Source of the DNA: JBIOJM01 sp044450785
GTDB lineage: Bacteria; Planctomycetota; Planctomycetia; Isosphaerales; Isosphaeraceae
Reading direction: 5' to 3'
Assembly: GCA_044450785.1 (NCBI GenBank)
Contig: JBIOJM010000005.1
Span: 1 to 64,000 of the forward strand
Length of the DNA stretch: 64,000 nucleotides
Shown: positions 51,556 to 60,244 of the stretch, piece after piece
Layout: each line of letters opens with the position of its first letter
Numbering within the stretch: position 1 is the first letter of the stretch
Position numbers and translations under genes: made by a program
Notes under the pieces: model-generated
Seen by the model: the letters and a program-made list of their open reading frames with translations, nothing else
Told to the model about the DNA's origin: nothing
The model's database searches: none

Positions 51556-52126
51556 GACAAGTTCCTCCCGTGCAGTCGCCGAGACGCACCGGCATCTGAA
51601 ACGCACACATGTCCCACGGCTCGGGCCCGACAACGCCCATCGGTGGATTGTACGCCTTGGAACGGTCCGGAGCGACAGACTTGCCGGGCTGCCGAGGCGG
51701 TTGCCCTGCACGCAAGTGGTTGATAACAGAGGCGTCGCGGTTGGTCTCCGGGAGGCGTTCCCCAAAAAATTGGCGATTTTTGCCAAACTTTGGATTGCAA
51801 GGGATTTTTTTCTTCGATTTTTCGACCATTCCGCCAACGTTGCTGGGATCGATTGCCTAGTAATCAATGGGCTCTCTACCCCGCCTCCGAACCCTCGGGT
51901 CAACAGTCGTCGATCTCTCCGGTCCCTCTTTCGTCCGCGAGAATCGGCGCTCAAAGTCTTGCAAGAGCATCCATGCGGCTTCTTGACGAGGCCGTGCTCG
52001 ACGTCGACGGCATGCTGGTGGCCACCGGCGCCCGCTGAATGCGGGGCGTCGACAACGTCGACGACGGCGCCTGCTGATCGTCTGCCTGGCGAGCAACGGC
52101 GAGGTGCTCAGCATCGTCAACCGCCC
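51556..52126. other. Gene-poor interval with a plus-strand gene tail
   Basis: No complete gene is found. The last 100 bp, in one plus frame ending at the TAG near 52140, read RRLLIVCLASNGEVLSIVNR and look like the C-terminus of a lost protein. An A/T-rich stretch (51760-51830) contrasts with the surrounding GC content and may contain the promoter of the SDR gene. Confidence 0.35.
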
Positions 52127-54538
52127 CTACAGCACGCCGTAGAACCGCCGATCGGCCGGGGCGATCCTCAAGACATCGCGGAGCACGGCGAAGATCGTCT
52201 CGTACCGCGCCCGGGCCGACTTCCACGGCCGTGCGAAGCAGTGGCCCAGGCCCTGCCGCGAGAAGTCGGCGGCGTCCCACATGTAGATGACATGCCCCCG
52301 TTCGAATAACTTCCGCGCGAGGAACGCATCGGCGGCCGGGACCTGCACTTGCTCCATCCCGCCGATGTGAACGTGCGGTTTCTGGCCGCCTTCCGGCCCC
52401 TGCGAACCGTGGTAGGTGATCGACGCGTCGAACGGTCGCAGAAAGTCCTTGGCGCTGCCGCGCTCGCCCATCCGGCTGTCATCCATGACGATCAGGCTGC
52501 CGCCGTCGCGGACGAAGTCCTTCAGCCGGGCCATCGTCCTCGGCGGCGGTGTATTCACCGGCGCGATCACGAACATCGCCCGCGTCGCCGGGCTGAGCAA
52601 GTCTTCGTCATAAGAGTATGCCACGCGCGGCACCAGCCCGAGCCGCTGCACGGCGACGAGCAGAGTGTCGTAACTGCGGTCGAGCGGAACCGAGTCGGGC
52701 GTCCCGAGCACCGGCGGGAACGCGCAGGCGCCTCCCTGCCACAGGAACGTCACCTCGGTGATGGGGGCATTGGGCGACGGCCAGGCGTAGACCCGCCGGT
52801 GAAGGTTCTCCGACGCCGCCATCCCCATCCACGAGCCGGCGAGCGCGAGCACGATCGCCGGCAAGGCCAGGCCTGAGCCGACCAACTTGAGCCCGAGAAA
52901 CCCGGCAATCAGGCCTGCGGCGACGGCCAGGCAGCGGATCGGCGCTTCGAAAGGGCTCGTCTCGCGGTTGAGCAGCCGGATGAGGTCCATCGCCAGCTTC
53001 TCGCGGTCGAGGCTGAAAACGGCAAACGACGACCAGACCGTGCTGTCGGTGAACGCGGCGATCCGCCCGCGGCCGACCCGCACCGTCGCGGCCAGCACGG
53101 TCCTTCCGTGCTCCATCTCGGGGTGGGCACCGTGACGGCCGAAGCAGCTCGAGCCGGCGTAGTCGTGTGGCTCGCGCCGGCATTCGTCCGCCGCGAGGAC
53201 GGTCTCGGCGTTTCCGGAGATCTGGAGCGAGCACGAGGTCATGAACTGGAGGTGATCGACGTGCAGGGCACCGACATGCCGGCCGATCCGCGGCCCGAAG
53301 CAATCTACGAAGCCGCCCGTCAGGCCGTCGGAAACCGAGTCATACCGGAAGCGGATGCCGTACTGGGCCGAGAGAGCGTTGAGGTGTGTGCCCATGCCCA
53401 GCAGGTTGGTGTGGTCGCCGACCAGGAGCAGCCCGCCGCCCCGCCGCACGAAGCGGTCGATCGCCTTGAGCTCGGCTTCCGGCATCGGCTCCTCGGGCGT
53501 CTTGAGGATGAAGATGTCGTAGCCGGAGAACAGCTCGTCGTCGTAGGCCCGCGACGTGTTGACGTCGACGGAGTACCACTTCCCCAGCCACTCGGCCAGC
53601 GAGGTGAAGCTATACGTCGGGAAATCGCCGTACCACTCGGTGTCGAGCTGCCGCGCCGTCGGTTCCCAGATGCCGCAGTACCGGTCGTCCACCAAGATCC
53701 GCCCGGTCTTCTCGGCGCCGGGCGGCGCGAACGTCGCCGCGAAGCCCGCCAAGCCGGCCAGCCCCGCGACCGTCACGCCGGCCCCGAGGATCGCCCATAC
53801 CCTGGGCCGCGCCGGGGCCGGTTCCGATCTCGGCGCATCGCCGACGGCCCGCCCATGCACGGCACGATCGACCGCCAGCCCGGCCAGCACCAGGAATCCA
53901 CCCGTGATCCAGGACGATGCGAACCAATCCAGCGCCGCCAGTCCCGTGACCCCCGCAAGGATATCATCGCACTCGGCGTAGACGGCCAGGAGTGCGACAT
54001 ACCGCAGCATACCGACCAGCAGCATGGCGGCCAGCCCGACGACCGTCGCGGCCGCCGCGCGGCGATGGCCGCGGATCAGCCAGAGCACGACCCAGGCGAT
54101 CCCGAAGAGCAGGAGCGGCCGGACGGCGAGCTTCTCCATCGACGGAGCGATCGTGACCAGGCCATCGGGGTGGTCGAGCATCAGCAGGCCCTGCTCGGCC
54201 GTGGCGCGGTAGCCCAGCAGGTTGAGCGCACCCGAGGCGATCGACGACGCGGCGCCGAACCAGGGAGCCCGCTCCTCCCATGCCGAGATCGCCCGATCGG
54301 CGGTGCAAACCACCGCCGCCAGCGTGATGAGCTCGGCCGCGGCCAGCGCGGCACGCTTCAGCATTCCCCGCCGCGCAATCGGCCAGGTCAGTGCCAGAAA
54401 GGCCAGTGCCGCCACGATCGAGCCGGAGAGCAAGGGGTATGCGACCCGGCGATCGAAGAAGATCGTCCAGCCGGAGACGACGAGCGCGGCCGCGAGGCAA
54501 AGCGCGATGGCGGGGGCCTTGATCGCTCGATCGTGCAT
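52127..54538 (-). CDS. Polytopic membrane protein with exosortase-like core and GIFT/DUF4350-like domains
   Basis: The protein has 803 residues from the ATG at 54538 (a GTG at 54595 is possible). About eight hydrophobic helices fill the first 280 residues. Within them NLLGYRATAEQGLLML and GMLRYVALLAVYAE follow the exosortase/archaeosortase pattern, but the expected catalytic Cys is a Ser (APSMEKL). A soluble region follows (GYDIFILKTPEEPMPEAE, RRGGGLLLVGDHTNLLG) that fits the GIFT/DUF4350 fold, then two more membrane helices and a second similar domain (RDGGSLIVMDDSRMGE). It may sense or organise envelope glycan or protein sorting. Its upstream neighbour on the same strand has a similar layout. 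Confidence 0.6.
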   Translation of the reverse strand: MHDRAIKAPAIALCLAAALVVSGWTIFFDRRVAYPLLSGSIVAALAFLALTWPIARRGMLKRAALAAAELITLAAVVCTADRAISAWEERAPWFGAASSIASGALNLLGYRATAEQGLLMLDHPDGLVTIAPSMEKLAVRPLLLFGIAWVVLWLIRGHRRAAAATVVGLAAMLLVGMLRYVALLAVYAECDDILAGVTGLAALDWFASSWITGGFLVLAGLAVDRAVHGRAVGDAPRSEPAPARPRVWAILGAGVTVAGLAGLAGFAATFAPPGAEKTGRILVDDRYCGIWEPTARQLDTEWYGDFPTYSFTSLAEWLGKWYSVDVNTSRAYDDELFSGYDIFILKTPEEPMPEAELKAIDRFVRRGGGLLLVGDHTNLLGMGTHLNALSAQYGIRFRYDSVSDGLTGGFVDCFGPRIGRHVGALHVDHLQFMTSCSLQISGNAETVLAADECRREPHDYAGSSCFGRHGAHPEMEHGRTVLAATVRVGRGRIAAFTDSTVWSSFAVFSLDREKLAMDLIRLLNRETSPFEAPIRCLAVAAGLIAGFLGLKLVGSGLALPAIVLALAGSWMGMAASENLHRRVYAWPSPNAPITEVTFLWQGGACAFPPVLGTPDSVPLDRSYDTLLVAVQRLGLVPRVAYSYDEDLLSPATRAMFVIAPVNTPPPRTMARLKDFVRDGGSLIVMDDSRMGERGSAKDFLRPFDASITYHGSQGPEGGQKPHVHIGGMEQVQVPAADAFLARKLFERGHVIYMWDAADFSRQGLGHCFARPWKSARARYETIFAVLRDVLRIAPADRRFYGVL

Positions 54539-54701
54539 AGGCGTCTGAGATGCGACTCGCGGTCGGTCGAGGGGTGCGATGATGGTCGTCACGCCGTCAC
54601 GGCCTTTCTCACGGAGTTCGTCTGGTCGGTGAAACCCACCGAGGGGTAAAGCTTTGCATCCGGTGAGTCTGAGCCACCCGACAAGACTTTTTTTCCGCGC
54701 G

Positions 54702-57674
54702 CTACTGCGGCTTGACGGGCGAGCGGAACAGCGGCTGCACGGCATCAGGGTCGGCGCCGAGATAGCGCTGGAACAGGTCGTGGATCAGCGCGAGGTTGCC
54801 CAGCCAGTAGCCCGTCATGTCCTCGACGTTCATGTCGGAGAAGAACCGGGTGTCTGAGATCATGAGCAGCCCTCCCTTCCCCTCGCGGCGGAACAGCGTG
54901 ACCGCGTCATCGCCGTGCCGGTAGATGACCTCGACGCCGGGAATATCGGCCGGGTTTCCCCGTTCGCTGGTGACGATCGGCCAGGCGTCGAGGAACCTCG
55001 GGCGCGTCTCGCGCTCGCGGCGGCTCGCGCTCGGATCAGCCGATGAAACCGTCCCCAACGGCCTGGGCAAGAGCGCCAGGCCGTGCGCGTCGAGCAGGCG
55101 GCGCGCGCCGGCTGAATCGGGCTGGCCGGCGGTCAGGATGACGACCGCCCCACGCCGTTCGGCGTTCAAGAGGTCCTTCACTTCCGCCGCAGTGAACGAC
55201 CGCTGCGGCGCGACGAAGGCGACGCCTTTGGCTCGCGCGATAGCCGTGGGGTCCCAATCCTCCAGCTCGGTGACGCGAAAGCCCGCGCGCAGTAGGTTGG
55301 TGTAGAGCGGCCCGATCGGATTGACCCGGGCGTTGTAGTGGCCGCTGGCGGGCAGGTGCGACCGATCGAACAGGACCATGTCGTCGGCGATCGTCACCCG
55401 CGCCTCGCGGTGCGGTAGGCCAAGGCACCAGGGGACCGCGAGCCCGAGCAGCAGGCCGACGGCGATGACGGCCGCCTGGCGCGTGCCGCCCCGGGAGAGC
55501 CAGAGCCAGGCGATCGTCGCCAGCAGGCCGAGTGCCGCGGCGGCCCGGACCGGCGGCCGATCGGTCCAACCCGCCGGCCGCGACAGCCATGCCAACATCG
55601 GGCCGACCACGGCGGGGTAATGGGAGCTCACGCCCTGGAAGGCCGACGTGTCACCCCAGACGACGACGCGGCCCCGGCCGTACGTGGCGGTCGCCACCAA
55701 GACGACATCGCCGAGCCGCTCGCCCGGGTCGTAGTGATAGTTGCCCAGGTAGCTGCCCATGACGTTCTCGCGGACGCCGTTGTCGGAAAAGCCGTAGCGG
55801 CCCACAAGCAGCGGCCGGGCCGATCCGGACAATTCCAGCGAGGCGCCGACGGCGACCCCGGGATTCTCGTCGTCCCAGCCGCAGGCGACGGCATCGGCCG
55901 CGGCGGCCTGGCACCCGCGCCAGTTCTCGCGCGCCTTGTAGGCCGAGTCGAACCGGAACTGGATGCCCAGCGGGCCGAGCAGGCTGTTGAACCCGCGCAT
56001 CAGGCCGAAGACGTCGGTATGGTCGCCCAGCACCAGCAGGCTCCCGCCGCGCGCCACGAAGTCGTAGATCGTCCGGCGCTCGCGTTCGTCCCAGACCTTG
56101 GGCGAGTTAATCAACACGAGGATCTGTGTCTTCACCAGGTCGGCCGGCTCGATGGTATCCGGCGGGGGCGCGTCCTTCGCGGGCGCGCCGGCCTTCGCCG
56201 GCGCGGCGACCCGGGAGAGGGGGGTGGCCCGGGAGGGCGAGTCGGCATGGGAGGGCGAGGCTCCGGCCGAGCCTTCCTTCGACCTCGGTTCAGCCTTGGA
56301 TTGCGAGCCGGCCCGGGCGGGCGCGGCTCCGTCCGCACCGTCATTTGACCTCGGTTCAGCCTTGGATCGCGAGCCGGCCCGGGCGGGCGCGGTTCGGTCC
56401 GCGCCGTCCTTCGACGTCGGTTCGGCCTTGAATTGCAAGCTGGCCCGGGATACCGGGGCTCCGCTCGAGCCGTTCTTCGCGGTCGATGCGGCCTTCGCGG
56501 TCGTGGCCCCCATGGGCTGCGGCGCCGCGTTCGACTGAGTATTCGCCGCCTTATCGATGACGTCGAAATCGTACCCCTCGGCGCGGGAATAGACGGGCCA
56601 CGTGCCGAACATCCCGCCGCTGAAGGCGCCGAACCGGCCGTAGACCGGCCGGTCCCAGTCGAGCCCACCGTTGTTGTAGACGCGCACCGATCGCCCGGCC
56701 GCCGGTTGGATATAAGCCGTGCCGACGAGGCATACGCCGGCCAGCGCCGCCGCGATGCCAGCGCCGATGACTTGGGGAGCAGCCGCCCCCGGCCGGCTCT
56801 CCTGGCTTTGTAGGGCAGCCGCCCCCGGCTGCCTTCGGCCGGCGACCCCGATGAATCCCGCGACGCCCAGCCAGAACAGCCCGTGATACGCCCCGCGGGA
56901 GAAGGCGGCGATCGGCCCCGCCGCGACCTCGGGCGTCACGGCGGGCAGCACGGCGAACCAGGCCAGCGGGATGACGATGGCCGCGATGGCGCGTCCGATC
57001 CCCCCGGCCCGCCGCCAGGCCCAGAGCAGGTACAGCACGGCCAGGCCGGCCGTCGGGCCGCCAAGGGCGGTGTTGCTCGGATGGGTGTCGAATCCGCGGG
57101 CATTGTTGATGTAACGACTACCGGCCCAGGCGACCGTCTCCGCGCCCCAACCGCCCTGCGGCACCAGGTCAACCGCGAACCGGATTGCGACATAGCTGAG
57201 GCACGCCGCGACCAGGCCCGCCGGCAACCAGGCGCCGGCTGAGCACGGCCCCAATCCCATATCGATCGCCGCCAGCGCGACAACGAACCCGACCAGCGCG
57301 ATCGGCACCGAAGGGGCCCGTGCCACGATGGCCACCGCCGCGACCACGCCCGCCAAACCCGCGAAGCGCCGGCGAAGACTGCTCGTGCTGGTCGATCGCT
57401 GAAAATCCGGGGACGGCGACGCTCTGTTGGAGCCATTCCGCGGTACGCGGACACCGCCCGCGCCGTTGTGCGTCTCGGGAGCCGCGACCTGGCCCCCGCG
57501 GGTCCACCGGGTCGCCGCGATCACCGCCAGAACGGCGAAGGCGGTCGCACGCCGAAGCGTGAACGAGAGCGGCCCAAGCTGGCCGTCGAGGAACAGCAAT
57601 GAGAACAAACTGGCAGCGATCACCGCCGGCAAGCGCGCCCCATAGTCGCCGAGAATGGATCGCGAGCGGATCAT
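54702..57674 (-). CDS. Polytopic membrane protein paralogue with GIFT/DUF4350-like domains
   Basis: The 990-residue protein is read from the ATG at 57674. The earlier in-frame start at 57764 has no support. Residues 1-350 contain many hydrophobic helices and share the order of the downstream gene. A linker at about 395-480 consists of 22-residue repeats rich in Ala, Ser, Lys and Glu. Then a GIFT/DUF4350-like domain follows (RGGSLLVLGDHTDVFGLMRG, GRYGFSDNG, GRGRVVVWGDTSAFQG), two membrane helices and a second soluble domain that ends with LMISDTRFFSDMN and a C-terminal PLFRSPVKPQ. The gene precedes its relative by 163 bp on the same strand, which suggests duplication and a joint function. Confidence 0.6.
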   Translation of the reverse strand: MIRSRSILGDYGARLPAVIAASLFSLLFLDGQLGPLSFTLRRATAFAVLAVIAATRWTRGGQVAAPETHNGAGGVRVPRNGSNRASPSPDFQRSTSTSSLRRRFAGLAGVVAAVAIVARAPSVPIALVGFVVALAAIDMGLGPCSAGAWLPAGLVAACLSYVAIRFAVDLVPQGGWGAETVAWAGSRYINNARGFDTHPSNTALGGPTAGLAVLYLLWAWRRAGGIGRAIAAIVIPLAWFAVLPAVTPEVAAGPIAAFSRGAYHGLFWLGVAGFIGVAGRRQPGAAALQSQESRPGAAAPQVIGAGIAAALAGVCLVGTAYIQPAAGRSVRVYNNGGLDWDRPVYGRFGAFSGGMFGTWPVYSRAEGYDFDVIDKAANTQSNAAPQPMGATTAKAASTAKNGSSGAPVSRASLQFKAEPTSKDGADRTAPARAGSRSKAEPRSNDGADGAAPARAGSQSKAEPRSKEGSAGASPSHADSPSRATPLSRVAAPAKAGAPAKDAPPPDTIEPADLVKTQILVLINSPKVWDERERRTIYDFVARGGSLLVLGDHTDVFGLMRGFNSLLGPLGIQFRFDSAYKARENWRGCQAAAADAVACGWDDENPGVAVGASLELSGSARPLLVGRYGFSDNGVRENVMGSYLGNYHYDPGERLGDVVLVATATYGRGRVVVWGDTSAFQGVSSHYPAVVGPMLAWLSRPAGWTDRPPVRAAAALGLLATIAWLWLSRGGTRQAAVIAVGLLLGLAVPWCLGLPHREARVTIADDMVLFDRSHLPASGHYNARVNPIGPLYTNLLRAGFRVTELEDWDPTAIARAKGVAFVAPQRSFTAAEVKDLLNAERRGAVVILTAGQPDSAGARRLLDAHGLALLPRPLGTVSSADPSASRRERETRPRFLDAWPIVTSERGNPADIPGVEVIYRHGDDAVTLFRREGKGGLLMISDTRFFSDMNVEDMTGYWLGNLALIHDLFQRYLGADPDAVQPLFRSPVKPQ
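56281..56478. repeat. Three tandem 66-bp coding repeats
   Basis: Units at 56281-56346, 56347-56412 and 56413-56478 encode 22 residues each in the linker of the membrane protein on the minus strand. The first two differ at only a few positions; the third is more diverged. A partial copy precedes them (from about 56252). Confidence 0.75.
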
Positions 57675-57788
57675 GACCTCTCCGTACGTGATATCCCCGC
57701 AAGGGTTCTGCAAAGGGGGCGCTATAGCAGGCGACAGAGTCGAGCCGGATGAATTGCGCGTCACGGCAGATCGTGCAACACCCGTCAG

Positions 57789-59024
57789 TCAAGTACTGCG
57801 GGCGGCACGGCGTCGGGTAGTGGGAGCGCGTGGCCTTCCGCCCTCGGCTGGTGCCGGCCGCCTCACGGCGATGCCGGAAACCTGCTCGAGCATCTTCAGT
57901 TGGGCTGGTGTGAGCACGCTCCAAACCTCCCAATCAGCTTCCGCGAGCAGATATCGCTCCGCCTCGACGGCAAGGCGGCCCCTATCGCGGCCCCGTGCGT
58001 CCAACTCGCCAGCTTCGGTTCGTCCCCGTATTCCGAACAGGAGAGCCTCATCCCTGATAGCCTCCCAGCGGATGAGCCCTTCCAAGATCAACCCGCGTTG
58101 GGTTTGCGATAGTTTCAGCACCTGGGCAAGCTTCGGATCCGACAGAGCGAGCGGCCCCATGCTCCTCCAGTAGATCCCAAGGAACGACTCGGCCTGAAGC
58201 GGCGTCAAGACGCCGTCCAGAACGAGCGCCTCGGAATGAGCAATAAAGCTATTTCGTAGTTTGTCCCACACGGCGAACCAATCCGCGGCGTCCCAGTCCG
58301 AGTTGGGGTAGCGGTCCGCGATGAGGTTTCGAGACTGCCAGGCCGATAAGATGTCGCGATTCAACCGGTCAAGCTGATGGGTAAGCCCGACTTGCTCGGA
58401 CGAGAGCTTGACCGGAGTCTTTGTGTGGTCGGCCAGGATCGCAAAAAGATGCGACAATGGACCGTGGTCAAGAGCCCGTCGCTCCTGCTCCATCTCCAGC
58501 GTGAATCGGTCCATCGAGTCGACCGGAATGCAGCCCGATATGCGGTACAGGCCGTACCTGCCGGTAAGGAGGTGACTGGGTCTACGCCGGAGTTTCTGCC
58601 GGAAACGGCTAGCCTGCTTGGGCGTGAGGACCGCCTCCAGAACCATGGCCTCGGCATGCGCAATCAAAGCCTGTCGCACGCGCTTTCCTGCCTCACCGAG
58701 CCGTTCGGCTAGCTCCGTCTGGGAGGGCGGTCTGGACTCGCCCTGGCCGCGGACCAGTGCGGATTTTAGAACTGCTCGCACAAGCTTGTCGAGGCGCCGA
58801 GCGTAAGAAATCTGTTGCTCCGTGAGTCCGAGGGAATCCTTTGCCTGGTCGCCGCCCAGCAACTCGAACACCTCAGAGGCGGGTGTATTCTCGAGTCGAG
58901 TTGCTTCCGCACGTATCCTCGCTAGTAGCCCGGCGTCCGATGCGGCAACTGCCGCGTAACTGACGGTCCAGGGGGCCGGCCCGAAAAGGCAGACAAGCAT
59001 GGTAAGGTTGAGGCAATTGCTCAT
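57789..59024 (-). CDS. Secreted protein with internal repeats, unknown function
   Basis: The 411-residue protein starts at the ATG at 59024 behind a very strong AAGGAGGTCGTTT. A signal peptide covers residues 1-29. The mature part holds a repeated helical unit: LGLTEQQISYARRLDKLVRA ... AHAEAMVLEAVLTPKQASRF (about 75-160) and KLSSEQVGLTHQLDRLNRD ... AHSEALVLDGVLTPLQAESF (about 208-292), with a third partial copy (about 310-385, VLTPAQLKMLEQV). L-T-P-x-Q-A motifs of this type occur in planctomycete secreted proteins with Spy/CpxP-like helices. The Arg-rich C-terminus is unusual. It follows the Cys-Ser repeat gene by about 96 bp. Confidence 0.65.
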   Translation of the reverse strand: MSNCLNLTMLVCLFGPAPWTVSYAAVAASDAGLLARIRAEATRLENTPASEVFELLGGDQAKDSLGLTEQQISYARRLDKLVRAVLKSALVRGQGESRPPSQTELAERLGEAGKRVRQALIAHAEAMVLEAVLTPKQASRFRQKLRRRPSHLLTGRYGLYRISGCIPVDSMDRFTLEMEQERRALDHGPLSHLFAILADHTKTPVKLSSEQVGLTHQLDRLNRDILSAWQSRNLIADRYPNSDWDAADWFAVWDKLRNSFIAHSEALVLDGVLTPLQAESFLGIYWRSMGPLALSDPKLAQVLKLSQTQRGLILEGLIRWEAIRDEALLFGIRGRTEAGELDARGRDRGRLAVEAERYLLAEADWEVWSVLTPAQLKMLEQVSGIAVRRPAPAEGGRPRAPTTRRRAARST

Positions 59025-59120
59025 AAACGACCTCCTTAAACGAGAACAACGCCTGTTGATGTGATGTATGTCCCGGACGGCTCCTGCCGTCCGGGAACCG
59101 CGTCGAGGGCGAGCGTCAAA

Positions 59121-60167
59121 TCATTGACTCTTGCATAGGCCGTTCGTTACCACACCGGCCAAGCTGCTGCAGGTGCCCGTGGCCCCTTGCTGAACACTGC
59201 AATTTGTGCCCCCGTTGATTGCAGTACACGTGCTAACGTTGTTATTGTCGATACTGACCGAGCAGAAGTTGTTCGCGTTGGCCGTGACAGTCACAGAGCA
59301 AAACTGATTAGCGTTGTTGCTGCTGGTGCTGCACGTGCCGCCTCCACCGTTTGGCTTAGTGTTGGTCTGCACGGAACAGGTAGCCGCGTTATCGGTAGTC
59401 CCGTTGCCGTTCTGAATGGTTGAACACGTGCCTCCCTGTCCATCCGGTGCGGCATTGCTCCCGGAACTGCATGTCGCGTTTGAGAAGGGGCTCGCTACTG
59501 AACAGAAATTCGTCGCAGGAGTGTTCGGGCCTTGAAATGCCGAGCATTGGGCGCCGGCCCCGACGGAATTCGCGGCAGAGCAGGTAACTGCCGTGTTGCC
59601 TGCCCCGGACGCTCCACCTTGAGCAGAACACACAGTCGTGGCGTTATTCGGGCTGCCGCTTCCCGCGGAACAATTCCCGTTTCCGCCGTTCGCAGCGCTG
59701 CCAGTCGACGAACAAGCTTGGGTTTGGGCGCCTGTCGGATTCGGGGGCGGAGTCCAGCTAACCGAACACTGCCCCGAATTCGCTGGCGGCCCGGAGAACG
59801 TGGAGCACTGCTTGTTTGACTGGCCATTTTGCGTGACCGACAGACAAGTTCCCGTCCCGCCTGTGGAGACTACGGGGTAAAGCTGAACCAAGCTCGTCAA
59901 GACACCTTTTACCCTCCCTGGCCCGGGCTTGAACGTACCCGGCAGCACGCGTGGGGCCGGTGCGGAACCGCCCCATTTTTCCAGGGTCGGTCCTGTGCTC
60001 GAGTACGTTGCCCGGACTGCTGGGGCTCCCTGGGAGAAGAACAGCCGGGATTGCGATTCATTGGGATCCCAGCCTGGGTCGGCGCTTCCTGTACGGCTGG
60101 AGACAACCAACGCGGTGGCCATTCCCACGGTCACCAATGAGAGACAGAGCTCGCGCAAACTGATCAT
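59121..60167 (-). CDS. Secreted Cys-Ser repeat protein, unknown family
   Basis: The 348-residue protein starts at the ATG at 60167 with GAGGAGG five to six bases upstream. A signal peptide covers about 1-29. From about residue 105 to the end it is built from short units of 9-19 residues, each with a Cys-Ser pair: 19 Cys in total, 16 followed by Ser, with spacers rich in Asn, Gly, Thr and Ala (for example NGNCSAGSGSPNNATTVCS). Charged residues are almost absent from this part. I recognise no family. It could form a disulfide-cross-linked fibre or coat. The neighbours on both sides are also secreted proteins on the same strand. Confidence 0.6.
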   Translation of the reverse strand: MISLRELCLSLVTVGMATALVVSSRTGSADPGWDPNESQSRLFFSQGAPAVRATYSSTGPTLEKWGGSAPAPRVLPGTFKPGPGRVKGVLTSLVQLYPVVSTGGTGTCLSVTQNGQSNKQCSTFSGPPANSGQCSVSWTPPPNPTGAQTQACSSTGSAANGGNGNCSAGSGSPNNATTVCSAQGGASGAGNTAVTCSAANSVGAGAQCSAFQGPNTPATNFCSVASPFSNATCSSGSNAAPDGQGGTCSTIQNGNGTTDNAATCSVQTNTKPNGGGGTCSTSSNNANQFCSVTVTANANNFCSVSIDNNNVSTCTAINGGTNCSVQQGATGTCSSLAGVVTNGLCKSQ

Positions 60168-60244
60168 GATCGACCTCCTCAGTTGACAATCATCGGTGTT
60201 CGGTGAACCGGACCGGCCGACGCGACCGGACCGGCCGAAAGAGG

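Noticed and set aside
53108..54649. Long plus-strand frame opposite the membrane protein gene
   Set aside because: Arg/Gln/His-rich antisense shadow; the minus strand has clear membrane helices and conserved motifs.
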